Assembly (NCBI RefSeq): GCF_020080835.1
Contig: NC_058165.1
Span: 8,655,771 to 8,719,770, forward strand
Direction of reading: 5' to 3'
Length of the DNA: 64,000 nucleotides
DNA from: Cotesia glomerata
Lineage: Eukaryota; Arthropoda; Insecta; Hymenoptera; Braconidae
Numbering within the stretch: position 1 is the first letter of the stretch; each line of letters starts with the position of its first letter. Under the pieces are notes generated by a model, which ran no database searches, was not told where the DNA came from, and was given only the letters and a program-made list of their open reading frames with translations. Shown here in pieces: positions 13,456 to 25,519 of the stretch. A program made the position numbers and the translations under genes.

Positions 13456-13529
13456 TTAGATAAAAATGAATTTTATGCATAATCTAATATTTTTTATTTA
13501 ACATTGATGGCGAAAAGACCTCCTTAACT

Positions 13530-14235
13530 GAAACTAGTAATTATCGTTACTTATAAGTAATTTTACTATCTATATAGATAATGTATTTTTATTGATAAAT
13601 ATATATAACTAACACCAATATACTTGTAAAGAATACGCAGTAAATAATTTAAGCACAAACATGAATATCATTTAATTAGGCATTTAAATAGTAAATATTT
13701 TTAATTTAGATAGATAGTGATGAAAATTCATTATGAAATAGCACCAGTTTGTTGTATACAACAAAACAACAATAAGTATCGATAATTAGTACGTTAATAT
13801 TAATTAACTTTTTATATTGATAGGTAGGTAGCGTATTTATACAATGCCGAACTTATTTTTCAAGTATTTCAAATTGATCTAAAAAAATTTTTCATTTTAA
13901 ATTGAATTTTTGTTTTTTTTTTTTTTTAATTTTCTCGCAAGAAAACTATCTCAGAAAGTTACAGTTATTTTTATTTTGGTAAAAAAACATGCGCCGACCG
14001 TAATATATTACATACAGTCTGATCAATAAAATTATTCCTTTTCATTTTTTTACAAATAATTAAAAATGCTGAAAAAGAAAAAATATGAATAAAACATTGA
14101 AAAAAATTTTTTTTTCTAATATCTTGATTCATTCGATTTGTTATTACTAAAAGCCATATAAAAATAAATTTCAATATTTTTTTACCAAAATTCTTTAAAA
14201 ATTTATTATAAACAAATGCGTTATTTATAAGATGG
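13530..14235. other. Intergenic, no gene seen
   Basis: AT-rich with a 16-base T run near 13913. No coding frame, RNA or clear repeat end was seen. Confidence 0.35.
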
Positions 14236-15130
14236 TTGAAATTTTTTTTTGGAAATATAATTAGTCATCAGAATAATGATTTTTAAGATGAAAATCGTTT
14301 CTTAAAAAAATATTTTTATTGCTTAAAATCGCATTTGTTAGTTAACAATCTATTTTTGCAAGTCAATATAAATATTAAGGAACTGCTTTTTTTTCATTTA
14401 AATCCTCATTCTTATTGCTCTTTCTGATTATAGATAGATAGATAGATAGATAAATGTTTATTTAGTCCTGGAGCCTAGGCTCCCTCAGGACCATCATCAA
14501 ATAATACAAAATAGTACAAAATAATAATGATTATAAATTATATATTACAAAATAATAATAATAAAAATTATGACAAAAAAATTTTATTATTTCAATTTTT
14601 TATTCGTTTCTTAAATAAACGATTTGTTATAATTATAAACAAATGAATTTTCGCGCTAAATTTATCTTTTAAATACTATAAAAATATACAAAAACGGTCT
14701 TGTATCGTTTTTTAAGCAAAAAAATTTTTTATATTTTTTATTTAATTAAAAAAATTCTGATGCTTCAAACTTGTAGTTTTTTTCCGTGTTTGCTTAAAAA
14801 ACGATACAAGACCGTTTTTGTATGTTTTTATAGTATATATAAGAAAAATTTAGTGCGAAAATTCATTTGTTTATAACAAATCGTTTATTTAAAAAACGAA
14901 TAAAAAATTGATATAAAAATTTTTTTTTGCCATATTCAGAAAGAGCAATAAAAATGAGGATTTAAAAGAAAAAAAAAATAGTTTCTTAATATTTATGTTG
15001 ACTTGCAAAAAAAAAATTGTTAACTGACAAATGCGATTTTAAGCAATAAAAATATTTTTTAAAGTTACGATTTTTATCTTAAAAATCATTATTCTGATTA
15101 TTAATTATATTTCCAAAAAAAAATTTTCAA
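14236..15130. mobile_element. Foldback element, ~0.9 kb
   Basis: A long inverted repeat runs almost the full length. The left side has TTGAAATTTTTTTTTGGAAA, AATAATGATTTTTAAGAT and TTGCTTAAAATCGCATTTG. The right side has their complements ending at 15130. The arms meet around 14690-14800, where AAACGGTCTTGTATCGTTTT is mirrored. The left arm is interrupted by a retroelement tail (14433-14585). There is no coding content. Confidence 0.75.
14433..14585 (-). mobile_element. LINE 3' end inserted in a foldback arm
   Basis: A GATA microsatellite is followed by GTCCTGGAGCCTAGGCTCCCTCAGGACCATC, which closely resembles the complement of the LINE 3' end at 51955-51990. The insert has no counterpart in the right arm of the foldback element, so it arrived after that element formed. 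Confidence 0.55.
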
Positions 15131-15149
15131 TGGCCGTTTTTTACCGTGT

Positions 15150-15480
15150 AAATATACCGTGTATTCACTGTTAATTTACAGTTTTAATACTGTGTATAAA
15201 CTGTATATTCATTGTTAACTTACAGTCTTCTTACTGTCTATACACCATGTATTTACTGTTAATTTACAGTTTTTATACTACGACATATACACCGTTTATT
15301 CATTGTTAATTTACAGTTTAGATACTGCATAATAATTGTATAATCACAGTTTATCAACCGTTTATTAACCGTTTACGAATGGAACAAATAAATGGCAAGT
15401 AAACGGTTTATAAACGGTGCTTAAACGGTGTTATCACGGATACTGTTTATAAACAGTAAATAAACGGTTCGCTCGAGGTT
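15150..15480. repeat. Degenerate short tandem repeats
   Basis: The phrase ACCGTNTATTCACTGTTAATTTACAGTTT recurs about every 65-75 bases, then gives way to ACCGTTTATTAACCGTTTA and AAACGGTT words in both orientations. There is no coding potential. It is probably the subterminal part of a DNA element. Confidence 0.5.
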
Positions 15481-15829
15481 GCAAGGGTAACGAATAAAAT
15501 ATATTTTTTGGTATCAAGTAGATAGCCCTGGTTAGAAAAAATAATTGAAATGAATTGGTCATATACAAACTGTATATCTACATTGCATTAATTAATTGAT
15601 GTTCCCTGGCATCACAGTTTCATAAATTTCTTTTAAGATGCGTTCTTAGGTATTGCAGGTTCATTAATTCCTTCTAACCAAAGAAAAATTTTAGAAAAAA
15701 CGTTCTGCTACTCGATAGATTATTTAATTGTCTTTTTTATAGCAGAGCTTTTTTTTCGAAATTTTCATTAGTTCAAGAAAAATTTATGAATCTGCAATAG
15801 CTTTGCTGTTGCGAGCGCCACAAATATAG

Positions 15830-16025
15830 TACACTGATAAAAAAAATTGACTTGGCTAAAAAAAAATGTTAAATCAAGAATGCCATTTTGAGGAAAATGA
15901 TTTTCTTGATTTAAGAAAAACAATTCTTGAGCCAAAAAAAAAAATTATTCTTGGTTTAAATGAAGTTGTTTTTGGTTCAAGAATTTTTTCTCTTGAATCA
16001 AATTAACTTTTTTACCAGTATACAG
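15830..16025. mobile_element. Short MITE with TACACTGATAAAAAAA end
   Basis: It begins TACACTGATAAAAAAA and ends TTTTTTACCAGTATA, an imperfect inverted repeat. The inside is made of TTCTTGATTTAAG and GGTTCAAGAATTTT words. Similar words recur near 38940-39070. Confidence 0.5.
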
Positions 16026-16218
16026 TTTCTCTCAATGATAAGTGAAAACAGAGATAAAATAGGAACAGTTATTAATATACAGGGTGTCCCAAAAGTCACG
16101 GACGCCATTGTAGCATCTAGTATAGATGTACAATTGAATTTGGTGACCTATTTTGAATTCCTTGAAATTATTGTTTTTAAACAGAGAAGAGTATCTCAGT
16201 GCATTTTTGGTAAACTTT

Positions 16219-18551
16219 TTAGAAACTGACTTTCCCACGCACTCTGAAAAATCCCAAAGAGTTGCGATTGTGCAGAATTGCGCCTAAGCCGAGGTAATTT
16301 TCAATAATTATTTGACTCTTGGTAAATTCGCACTGCATATTGAAGTGAGTCATCAAAGCATCGTGAAAATCGTCAACGTCAAACCGCTTCTGTTCTTCAC
16401 TTGTACCTAATGCAGAATAAAAGTATATTTTTGATTAATTTTTGCAGTATATGTATCAATGAATTTCATTTTAAATTGATTAAAAAAATGAACTACTTTT
16501 ATGCCAGTAGAGAGGATGACTTGTATATGTTACCCAGGGAATACGTTTGGCAAAAGGATTCCATTTTTTGTCTAAAGACAAGGGTTTGCCTTTGTTCCAC
16601 ATTATTTTTACACCAAATGTGTTTCTTTTTCTAAAAACAGTATAATTAAACAAATTTATAAAAATGTTATAAATTTGTAAAGAAATTAGCTATACAATAA
16701 ATAAATTCAGTTAAAGATAATTAAATAAATTAAAAAATTGCAAATAACAGAAAAACAAAAAAATTTTTAATCACTCAAAAATAATAAAATTAATTTAAAT
16801 GATAAAATGTAAAAACTTGTTATGTGTGAAAACAAAAATAATTTTTAAAAAATTTTTTAAATCAAGTATTGATAATACCTAGGTTCAAATTTAATTTCAG
16901 AACTCGAAGCCAAAGATGACCATTGTTGACGCACTGCACAATGTATCACCGATGACACACCTTCAGCAAGACCGTTCAATCGCCTGAATATATTTTTAAA
17001 GTTTTCATAAAGAATTCAAATTCTATTTTATTCTCTATTTCCTAGAAACTATCTCATAACAGCTAGTTCCTGTTTCATTACACTAATCATTTATTTTTAG
17101 CATTAACTTACGGAGCAATTGAAGTTTTAGGGTACTCCAATTCTCCATAGGCAATTGTATCCACCTCAATCATCGGTACTCTGTTGAACTCGAGCAACTT
17201 GAGTGATATAAAGTCATACTTGATCGTGTACAATGCGTTTTTCGTCAACAGCACCACTCGCTCTTTTTCAGTGTCCCAGAGACTGATCCTAGAAAATTAT
17301 TCATCAATTATTAATAATTTAAGTAAATTATCTCAAGACTGAAATTGAAAGAAATGAAAAATTTTTATGATTTTGCTCAATAAATAAATTATTGAAAATA
17401 AATTAAAGAAAAAAATTTGATATAGAAAAATTTTTAAAAAGTACGAATTGAATTTTTATCAAATACTTTTTTAATATTAATTTATTTGCTAAAAAAACTA
17501 AAAAATAATTAAATGTCTGATGATTCCAATATCATAAATGTATTGCAAAGTATACTTATATTTATTTTTTATGATATAAGAGAATAAATTAGTGGTAAAT
17601 TCAGTAATAATTAATGTTACTGAAATCAGCGGACATCAGACAATTTTTTTTATTTTTATTAATGATCGATTATAAAAAAAATATTTTTTTAAAATTTGCA
17701 TTTGTAATTTTTTTTTAATTTCTAGATGTAGAATTTTAATTTTTTCACAATTTAGTTGTCAATAAAAATCTAAACAACTGGCAAATATCTTTTAATTTCA
17801 TATGTTAATTATAATTAAATTATCAATATTAAAAAATTGAATAATTACTCAGTCAACAGCCAAGTTCCAATTATTTCGTCATTCTGATCAGTAGCCAAAG
17901 TTTCCCGGCACTCTTTGATCGCACGTTCCACAACTTCGTCCCGGTCGGAGAAAAAAGTATGGACGTCGATGTTTTTGTACGGTACGCTCAGGACACTAGA
18001 GTCCTTTTTTATTTCCTCGGTGTTTGAACCTTCCCGCGTTTTCTCTGCAATATCAACCAAAGATAATTATCAGTATAAAAAGTAATACAATAAAGTTTAT
18101 CTGTCAAAGTTGTCAAAGTGACAGGTGTTAGATATATGATACTGCAATATTCCATGGAATCAGCAGACATCTGAAAATTTTTTTTTATTCTTATTATAAG
18201 AAATATTTTTCAAAAATTTGCACTTGTAGATTTTTTTAATTTCCAAATGTGGAATTTTTTTTATTAACAGTTTTTCATAATAATTTAGATGTTACAAAAA
18301 TCCAAATTGACGAACGTCTGTTAATTTTTGAATCATTATAAAATAATGCTATCTGTCAAAGTGACAGGTGGCAGATGACAACTGTCAAATTTATACTTTT
18401 ATTTTTATTTATAATTATTATTGATTTATTATTTATTATTATACATAAAAAAATGAAAAAGCTTACCACTGTCTTCTTTGTTAGAAATTCTCAGAGTAGC
18501 AGCTTCAAAATTAACCGATGACACTTCGTCCAGTTGATTATGGTCTAGCAT
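16219..18551 (-). CDS. TPRG1L: Tumor protein p63-regulated gene 1-like protein (hSac2 domain)
   Basis: Six exons join in frame: 18467-18551, 17849-18044, 17112-17288, 16879-16983, 16497-16630 and 16219-16406. They total 885 bases, or 294 codons, close to the usual length for this family. All junctions are GT-AG. The hSac2 domain is visible from the second exon on: TFFSDRDEVVERAIKEC, then GTWLLTEISLWDTEKERVVLL and KYDFISLKLLEFNRVPM, with VDTIAYGELEYP. The C-terminal part holds FGVKIMWN, KWNPFAKRIPWVTYTSHPL and a final NRNSLGFFRVRG. The vertebrate relative is a presynaptic-vesicle-associated protein; the insect role is less known. The start at 18551 is the first ATG in the frame after upstream UTR-like DNA. 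Introns carry copies of a dispersed repeat. The 3' flank contains a mariner-like GGGTGTCCCAAAAGT word at 16082-16096. No defect is seen. Confidence 0.88.
17470..17790. repeat. Head-to-head pair of the GTCAGATGTCTG family in a TPRG1L intron
   Basis: The words TTAAATGTCTGATGATTCCAATATCAT and, inverted, ATCAGCGGACATCAGACAATTTTTTT face each other in the intron between exons 17849-18044 and 17112-17288. Confidence 0.45.
18150..18330. repeat. Copy of the GTCAGATGTCTG family in a TPRG1L intron
   Basis: CAGCAGACATCTGAAAATTTTTTTT is followed by the TTTGCACTTGTAGATTTTTTT and AAATGTGGAATTTTTTT blocks that define the family. It sits in the first intron. Confidence 0.45.
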
Positions 18552-19724
18552 TTTTTCGATTTTGACCAATCTAAACTTTTCACTGTAAACTGTACTGACG
18601 GCAACTTTCCTTATTTATTTTTATGTTATATACACGGTCTACATACACGTGTAATTAAATTTGTATCAACCTTGGATATGCTTTCAAATAATGCTTTTAC
18701 CTTTTACGCAGGCAAAAATATTAAATATATAAATTATTAATTCGTTCTAGCCATCTAGTGGTTTCATTTATCAACAAATATATATACACTTATAACAGCT
18801 GCGAAGGTACTTATATATATATATTTGAGTATTGATAAAATGATAAAATTTATGTCAATATACTATAGTATTAATCAAATTATGGTTGTGCACGCGGAAA
18901 ATTTATGAGTTTTTGATAAACATTGTTTAGTAAAAACTTTAAATTATAAATAATGAAAAAAAATATGACAAAATAAAAATACTTGAAAATTATATTTCAT
19001 TATCATAGTTATAATTTTTTAGAAGAATTTTGTAGTTGACTAATAAGATAATTTTTTTTTTAGGTTTTACATTTTAGTTTAAAATTTTCCGAAATTTCTG
19101 ACAGTTCTACAGGAGCAATCGGGGTAGTTGTGACATCACAAAATTTTTTACTAATAGCGGTATAAAATTTAAATAAGCAAAATTTTATTTAGTCACGTAA
19201 TGATTAACTATAATAAATATAATTTGACATTTAATATTTTTTATTTGTTAACTGTATATAAAGCACATCCATTTTTATAACATTTCTCGAATGAATTTTA
19301 TTATTATTAGTTTTATGATTTATTTATTTATATATTTATAAAAATTGATGTGAAATTACTTTTAATTAATTAAATAAAAAGGAAAACGTTTGAATATTAA
19401 AAAAAATCATTTTTTAAATGTTTTTTTTAGTTTGCAGATTTTCGCGGATTGTGCAAATTTAAATATGGTAAATGGGAAAAAATATTTATTGTAATTTATT
19501 TACAAATAATTAATAATTATTATAATGATAAAATTTTTTTTTATAATTAATATTTTTTTTTATTGCAATTTGACGTGTATTTTTGATTTTTAATTTTAAC
19601 GCGCTTTTTAGTACTTTGCGCGCTCACTTTTGCTCTTGAATTACTTGGATTTCAAAACAAAAACACCGGCTACTTGTCATAAATATTTATTAATTCAATT
19701 ATAAATAAAAGATTAATCTAAAAA
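18552..19724. promoter_or_regulatory. Divergent intergenic region between TPRG1L and the next gene
   Basis: The two neighbouring start codons face away from each other across 1.17 kb of AT-rich DNA, so both promoters should lie here. No TATA or initiator element could be assigned with confidence. A somewhat GC-richer patch is at 19600-19690. Confidence 0.35.
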
Positions 19725-21675
19725 ATGGATGGAGAAGATGACCTCACTGCTCTTCAACCAGCAGAAATAGATGAAGAAGAAAAAGGTATTTTTTAATTAT
19801 TACAATCTATTAGAAATAATAATTTAAATTTTCTAACCTAAGAAAATATTTGTTTACATTTGATTGACAAGAATTTTTTTTTTTTTTTTGAAAAATTAAT
19901 GACAATTATTCTGAAAAATGACTCCAATAATTCTAATTAATTTTTCAAATTACGTAACAATTTAATTTTATCCGTAGAATCATTGGAGGCCAAGAAGAAA
20001 AAAGTAAAACAGCAAATCTCCCAGTTGCAAGAGTTGATTGAAGATGTCATTCACCAGCTCGAAGTTGTTAAATTCGGAGACTTGAATATTGACCATAATT
20101 CTGTGGCTGTTGCTGTGCCGTCAACTAGTGAAGATGTAAATATTGACGATAAACTTCAGTTTGAGTTATTCAAACTGTCAGGAATCTGGTGCTCTAAGTG
20201 TACGGACATAGAGTTAGTATACAAATTTTCGCCTAACTCTAATTATCAGAACCTAAACGCGGTTCAGTTGTTGCTGGATGATGACAAAATTAAAATAGGT
20301 AAATGGGCGCTTCCTTGGGGCATCAAGATTGAGTATATTCTAAGAGAAACTCCGCTGGATAAAATGAGTCAAACGTCTGCGTTTCTGAGAAATTGTAAGC
20401 GACATATTGATTGCCATGAGCAACGATGGATACAAATCACCAGTTTGAGGGTGCGGTCATTTTAAAATCATTTTTTAAATTTATAATGTATTTTTCTTTT
20501 TTCCAAATAATTTATTATAATTATTTATTCAAAAAATTCATTACAATTTTCTGATTAAAGATTTCTTTCCTAATTTTGATTTAACTGGTTCTAGAAATTA
20601 ATTTAATAATTTTTAAAAGAATCAATAATTTATTTACAGGAATTAACTGAAGAAGTAAAAAATATACGAGTTGAAGGATCTCTGGGAAATTTATCCATGT
20701 ACATTAAACTATTATCGATAAATAACAGTGAATTAAATTTAAAACACGATATGATAATATCTCTTTTTTATGAATCTGGAGAAGCGAGACCTCACTTAAT
20801 AAAAACAAATTGGAATTTGAAGAATAAACCTGATGAAAATATGTTACTAGAAATGGGTAAATTTGTAAAAAATTTTAAAAAATATGATCTTCAAGAAGCT
20901 TATGAAGCGATTGCAAATAGAGACCATCCGATTTTTAAATGGAAGCCAAATCGCGGAGAAAATAGCCAAGAAATTGTAAGTATTTTATTTTCTTCCTTGT
21001 TCTATATTTTAAATATTTACTTTTGTATTTGTCTCTAATGAGACTTAATTAATAAATATGTTGTTAAAAATTTTTCAGAACCTAGGATACGAATATTTTT
21101 CTGATGAAGAGGATGAAGTATCCGAGGAAGACCAGCCGAAGAAAAAACGCAAACAGGCAAAAAAGCGGACTGTTAAAAAAAGAAAGGAAGCAGAAAAAAG
21201 TCAAGAGAGTCAGGAAAAAGATACTTTAGTAAGCTCAGAGAATGATGAAAATAGTCCAATTAAAAATAACAGTAAGAATAAAGGTACAAAATCAACAGCC
21301 AATCCTAAAACTAAACCATCAGCTAAACCAGCCGTAAAAAAAACTGCTGCTCCAGTCTTGAAGAAACTGGTTGCTTCAATCGCAAAAAAATCTACGAAAT
21401 CTCCAGCTTCCAAGAAGAACCAAGTTGATAAACGGCAGACTCGATTGAGTTTTAAAGGAGTCCCTCTCGAATCTTCCGACGCTCAAGAATCACCTAAAAG
21501 ACAAGAGTTCAACCAGCGGATGCGAGAGACCAGCACACCCAAGACCAGATTAAGCGACAAAATTCCTCTGGTTTCTCTGGTGCCTATCAGTATCAGTCCG
21601 ATTGAGTCTGAATCTAGTGAAAAATCTAACCAAAATTTAAATAAGAGTAAGCAGAAAAATGAAAGTAAAAAATGA
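19725..21675 (+). CDS. Unrecognised nuclear-looking protein with lysine-rich tail
   Basis: Four exons join in frame: 19725-19785, 19978-20450, 20640-20975 and 21079-21675, 488 codons. An acidic N-terminus is followed by a short coiled coil (KKKKVKQQISQLQELIEDVI). A conserved-looking globular part follows (FELFKLSGIWCSKCTDIEL, ALPWGIKIEYILRE, FLRNCKRHIDCHEQRW, EARPHLIKTNWNLKNKPDENM). The last exon starts acidic (SDEEDEVSEED) and becomes a long tail rich in Lys, Ser and Pro with KKKRKQ-type nuclear signals and QTRLSFKG. The coiled coil followed by a domain of this size could fit an inner-kinetochore double-RWD protein of the CENP-O/CENP-P kind, but I cannot show that. It may instead be an uncharacterised insect chromatin protein. 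Frame and splice sites are well supported. Confidence 0.8.
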
Positions 21676-21785
21676 AAGGTGTAGTAGCTTTTATTTTGTG
21701 TAAAAATTATAATCATAGTAAGTTATTTTTTTATGTCTATTAAAGTACCTATTTATATCTACATAATTGTTTTATTTACATGTAC

Positions 21786-21862
21786 TTAAGGAGGTCCTTT
21801 CGCCATCAATGTTAAATAAAAAATATTAGATTATGCATAAAATTAAGTTTTATCTAAAAGTT
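21786..21862 (+). repeat. End of a TTAA-type repeat family
   Basis: TTAAGGAGGTCCTTTCGCCATCAATGTTAAATAAAAAATATTAGATTATGCATAAAATT-type sequence matches the complement of 13446-13527 at nearly every base. A possible related region follows with GGCAACGTTGC at 22172-22182, a word also seen at 29586 and 45608. Where the element ends on the right is unclear. Confidence 0.5.
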
Positions 21863-22260
21863 AAAGTCCTTATTTATCTACTAGTGAAGTTTAATTTATT
21901 CTTCACCGTACAAATTTTTGAAAAAAAAATTTCTAAAAATGTTAGTATTTTTTCCGAGTCTTACGGGAAAGTCAGACCGTAACAACTTTCTCGAATTATG
22001 GCATTCACCACCGATTAGATGGAGTAAAAGAAAAACTCAAAATAAGGTTTTCGAAATATTCAGGTTTCATTTTTTGCAATAAAATATACAGGTTGCCGTG
22101 GAATTTATGGAGAAATTGAAATTATAAAATTACAGAAAATTTTTGAGTAACCTACATTTAAATGGCGTCAGAACATTTGGCAACGTTGCGTAGCGCGCGA
22201 GCTTCAGACCATTCAATAAATTCAAACTAATAAGGCTGCGCTGGGTACCCAGAATCCCAG

Positions 22261-22773
22261 AATCCGAACAAAAACAGTTTCACTGTAAAAAAGTCGCACC
22301 AAGTCCACGTTCATAAAACTATTAGGAAAAAAAATTTTTTTTTTCTTTACAAAAAGATACAAAATAAAAAAATTAAAAAATCCGAGTAACCGATATGATT
22401 GTTTATGATTTTCGGAAATTAAAAAAAATTTTTTTGTAAATTTAAAAATTAAAAAAAAATTTTAGAACGTATTTAGTGTGCGCGGTTGCAAAATATTTTA
22501 CTTTTAATGAAATTCGTAAAATCTATTTACTAGGACTTTAAAAAATTGAAATACACAATGACGCACACCAAGTACGTTCTAAAATTTTTTTAATTTTTAA
22601 ATTTACAAAAAATTTTTTAATTTCCGAAAATCATAAACAATCATATCGGTTACTCGGATTTTTAATTTTTTTTATTTTGTATCTTTTGTAAAGAAAAAAA
22701 ATTTTTTTCCTAATAGTCTTATGAACGTGGACTTGGTGCGACTTTTTACAGTGAAACTGTTTTTGTTCGGATT
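22261..22773. mobile_element. Foldback MITE, ~510 bp
   Basis: The two halves are near-perfect complements. The left half has AATCCGAACAAAAACAGTTT, GTCGCACCAAGTCCACG, CGAGTAACCGATATGATTG and ACGTATTTAGTGTGCG; the right half has their complements in reverse order, ending GTTCGGATT. There is no coding content. Target duplication is not evident. Confidence 0.8.
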
Positions 22774-22799
22774 TTAGTATTTTTGTAATTATAATGAAA

Positions 22800-23400
22800 A
22801 TTTACAATTGATAACAACTTAAATCTCGTGTTGACTGCATTTTTTACTGCAAACTATCCCCTTAAAGCTACAGTTTATGTAGATGTAATTCCAGTGCACC
22901 CTGGCGGCCATAGATGCAAGCTATGAATCACTTTTTACTGTAGTTGCGTGTCTATAGGAAGGATTACTACACATTTTTATTTTATCTAGTCTGTGGCGCT
23001 GATATTCCCCATCGAAAAAAAGTCAGGATCGAAATTTCTGGGCTTACTATAGTTTGTGCTGATAAAATTTAATAATTTTAAGTGAATTAAGTGTTATAAT
23101 TGATTATAATTAATTAATATCAGTAAAATAAAGTATAAATTACTTTTATAATATATTATTTTGGAAAAAGGAGAACCATATAATTAAATAAAATTTTGCA
23201 ACCTCGAAATACCGTTCTGCTTACAGTAAACACAGTCGGTAGTCTGGCGCTCCGTTTACAACGGATTTGAACGGAACTTGGCGCCAGATTCTACCGAATC
23301 TGTGGATTTCTTTTCGGCGCGTAGCCGACCTGTGGCGCTAAAGTCGCCCAAAGTCACCGCGATCAATTCAAATTAGAAAAATTAAATGAAAATTTTTTTT
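22800..23400. other. No gene seen
   Basis: Mixed unique-looking DNA. A somewhat GC-richer patch at 23210-23360 has CTGGCGCTCC and GGCGCCAGATTC in inverted orientation, which suggests another decayed element. Nothing more can be said. Confidence 0.3.
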
Positions 23401-23489
23401 TCAAATCTGGTTTATTGAGAATTATAAAATTATTATCATTTAACAAAATTATAAGTTAAAATACAAAATTCAAGTAAATTTTATGAAGT

Positions 23490-24430
23490 GAAATTTTCAT
23501 CATAAAATTAGTTTAGATAAATTAACATATATGTTATATTAGGGTGTCCACTATTTACCAATTTGGTTTTTGACTTTGCAGTGCCCATTAGATTTTTAGT
23601 TCGTGACCTAATAAAAAATATCAGACCCATATAAGCCCTTAATATTGATATTGAACCGTGCCACAAAGACGATACATTTATCATTTAAATAACATGGGGT
23701 TTTGGCACGTTTTACAACTAATTTTTTTTGTTTCTATGTATAGAATGTTCAATTTTCTACAAAAATACTTGTTTGCCATTGCCATATATGGATTGGCATA
23801 GAAACAAAAAAATTAATTTTAAAACGTACCAAAACCCAAAATTATTTAAATGGGAAATGTATCGTCTTTGTGGCACGGTTTAATATCAATATTAAGAGCT
23901 TATATGGGTCTGATATTTTTTATTAGATCACGAACTAAAAATCTTAGGGGCGCTGCAAAGTCAAAAACCAAATTGGTAAATAACGGACACCCTAATATTA
24001 TATGTACTTTCAATAGTAATGTTGTGATTAAATCACTCAGGTAATCAGTCATCGGCATTGAATAATTATCTTTCTTATTCTAAATTGCGCTATCAAATGT
24101 ATTGCAACTGAAAATCGTCACCAAGCTTATTAGAATTATTCCCCAAATATTTAAATTAACATAAACATTGACTGAATTTTACGTAGTAATATTCATGAAA
24201 TATAAAATTAGTTTAGATAAATTAACATATATTTTCATCGTAATATTGTGATTAAATCACTCAGGTAATCACACTCAGTCATCAGCATGAAATTATTATC
24301 TTTCTCATTCTAAAAGAGTGCAATAATACGTATTGCAACTGAAAATCATCACAAAACTTGTTAAAATTATTCCACAAATATTGAAATTAACATAAACATG
24401 ACTAAATTTCAAGTAGTATTCATGAAACAT
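23490..24430 (+). repeat. Old tandem duplication, one copy interrupted by a foldback element
   Basis: A ~240-base unit is present twice. It begins AAATTAGTTTAGATAAATTAACATAT and goes on with GTGATTAAATCACTCAGGTAATCA and TATTGCAACTGAAAATC. The first copy runs from about 23500 to 24190 and is split by the foldback element at 23536-23998. The second copy, about 24195-24430, is uninterrupted. Confidence 0.7.
23536..23998. mobile_element. Foldback MITE, ~460 bp
   Basis: The halves mirror each other from ATATTAGGGTGTCC at the left edge to GGACACCCTAATAT at the right. Long shared arms carry ACCAATTTGG, CGTGCCACAAAGACGATAC and GGGTTTTGGCACGTTTT-type words. The uninterrupted tandem copy just downstream shows the sequence without the insert. 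Confidence 0.8.
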
Positions 24431-25519
24431 AAAAACTGTGATAAAATTCTTCGTAGTCTTTATTAATTTTTATAAAAATAATAGAAAAAAATTTTCGTTC
24501 TGTTGTTTAATTTCAAAAGTCGCCTTCAATAACATTTTAGTCGCCGAGCCTTGTTAAAAGTAGCCTAAATGGCGATGTCGCCGCATCTGGCAACCCTGGG
24601 CCGTGTTCGTTGGCGTTTTTTTTTTTTTGGCGCAGGCACTCTAAATTTTATTCTGCGCATATCCACACGTAATAAAAAAAATAAAAGCTAATTATTTGTT
24701 TGTTTACTTAAGGAGGTATGGTGAAAAATCACTTTTTTACAATATTCCTCAATTTTTGAATACGCGTACTTCTAAGTGTCCTCTATACGAATAAATTTTT
24801 TTTAATAGTCCTTGCGATGTTAATTTTCGAAATATTAGCAATTAAAAATCGTACATTTGACATGTATTCCCTATCCTGACCGTAGTTAGAGCGAACATTT
24901 TATTGAATAACAACCATACTTTTCTTAGGATTTTTTTTAAAAACTGAGAATATTTAATTGAAGTTATATAAGTTATATATTATAACAAGTATTTTTTTTG
25001 AAAAAAAAAAAAACATAAACGAGCGGTATTAATTTTTTTATAAACAATGTTCAAAGTTTGTTACTTTAAATGATTTTCAAGCGTTCTCTTATAGGGTATG
25101 TTCCGATATGCACTGCGACCACTGTACAGTGTGACGTCAATTTAGTATACTGTGAAGCCGTTCCTTTATAGTTAGTTATACTGGTTACTATTTAAAACGG
25201 AACGCAATCCCGTATACTGTCAGCCGCATTTTTTGACGCAGTATTCAAATGAGTGTATTAAAGTTTTCTAGTTCATTAAAAAAAACTGTTGTTGGAGTAC
25301 TATCAAATTAAAAATATTTTAATTAATATTAAATGTAAATTGAATTTATAATATAATAAAAGTAAGTAGTTTTTTATTAAAAAGAATATGTTTTTCATTA
25401 CTTAACTTATATTAACTTTGTGTATAACTTAATGTGCAGAGGTTATGTAGAGTAAAATTTAGGAGTTTTTTTAAAAAAAATAATGATTGATTACTATAAA
25501 CGAAAAAAAATTACAGGTA

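Larger units (their letters stand above)
10788..13527. mobile_element. Candidate TTAA-type non-autonomous element carrying a GAATTC-rich array
   Basis: The right end reads ACCTCC followed by TTAA (13524-13527). The left end reads TTAGGAGGT (10788-10796), possibly a mutated TTAA target. The right ~80 bases, including the GCCATCAATG and TTATGCATAA words, recur inverted at 21786-21862, so this is a repeat family. The end similarity within this copy is limited to GGAGGT, so pairing these two ends as one element is uncertain. It abuts, and so probably interrupted, the hAT relic to the left. Confidence 0.4.

Noticed and set aside
16032..16238. Short overlapping frames on both strands
   Set aside because: They overlap the last exon and 3' flank of TPRG1L and a mariner-like word, and have no support of their own.
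21210..21716. Two minus-strand open frames
   Set aside because: They are antisense shadows of the lysine-rich last exon of the gene at 19725-21675.
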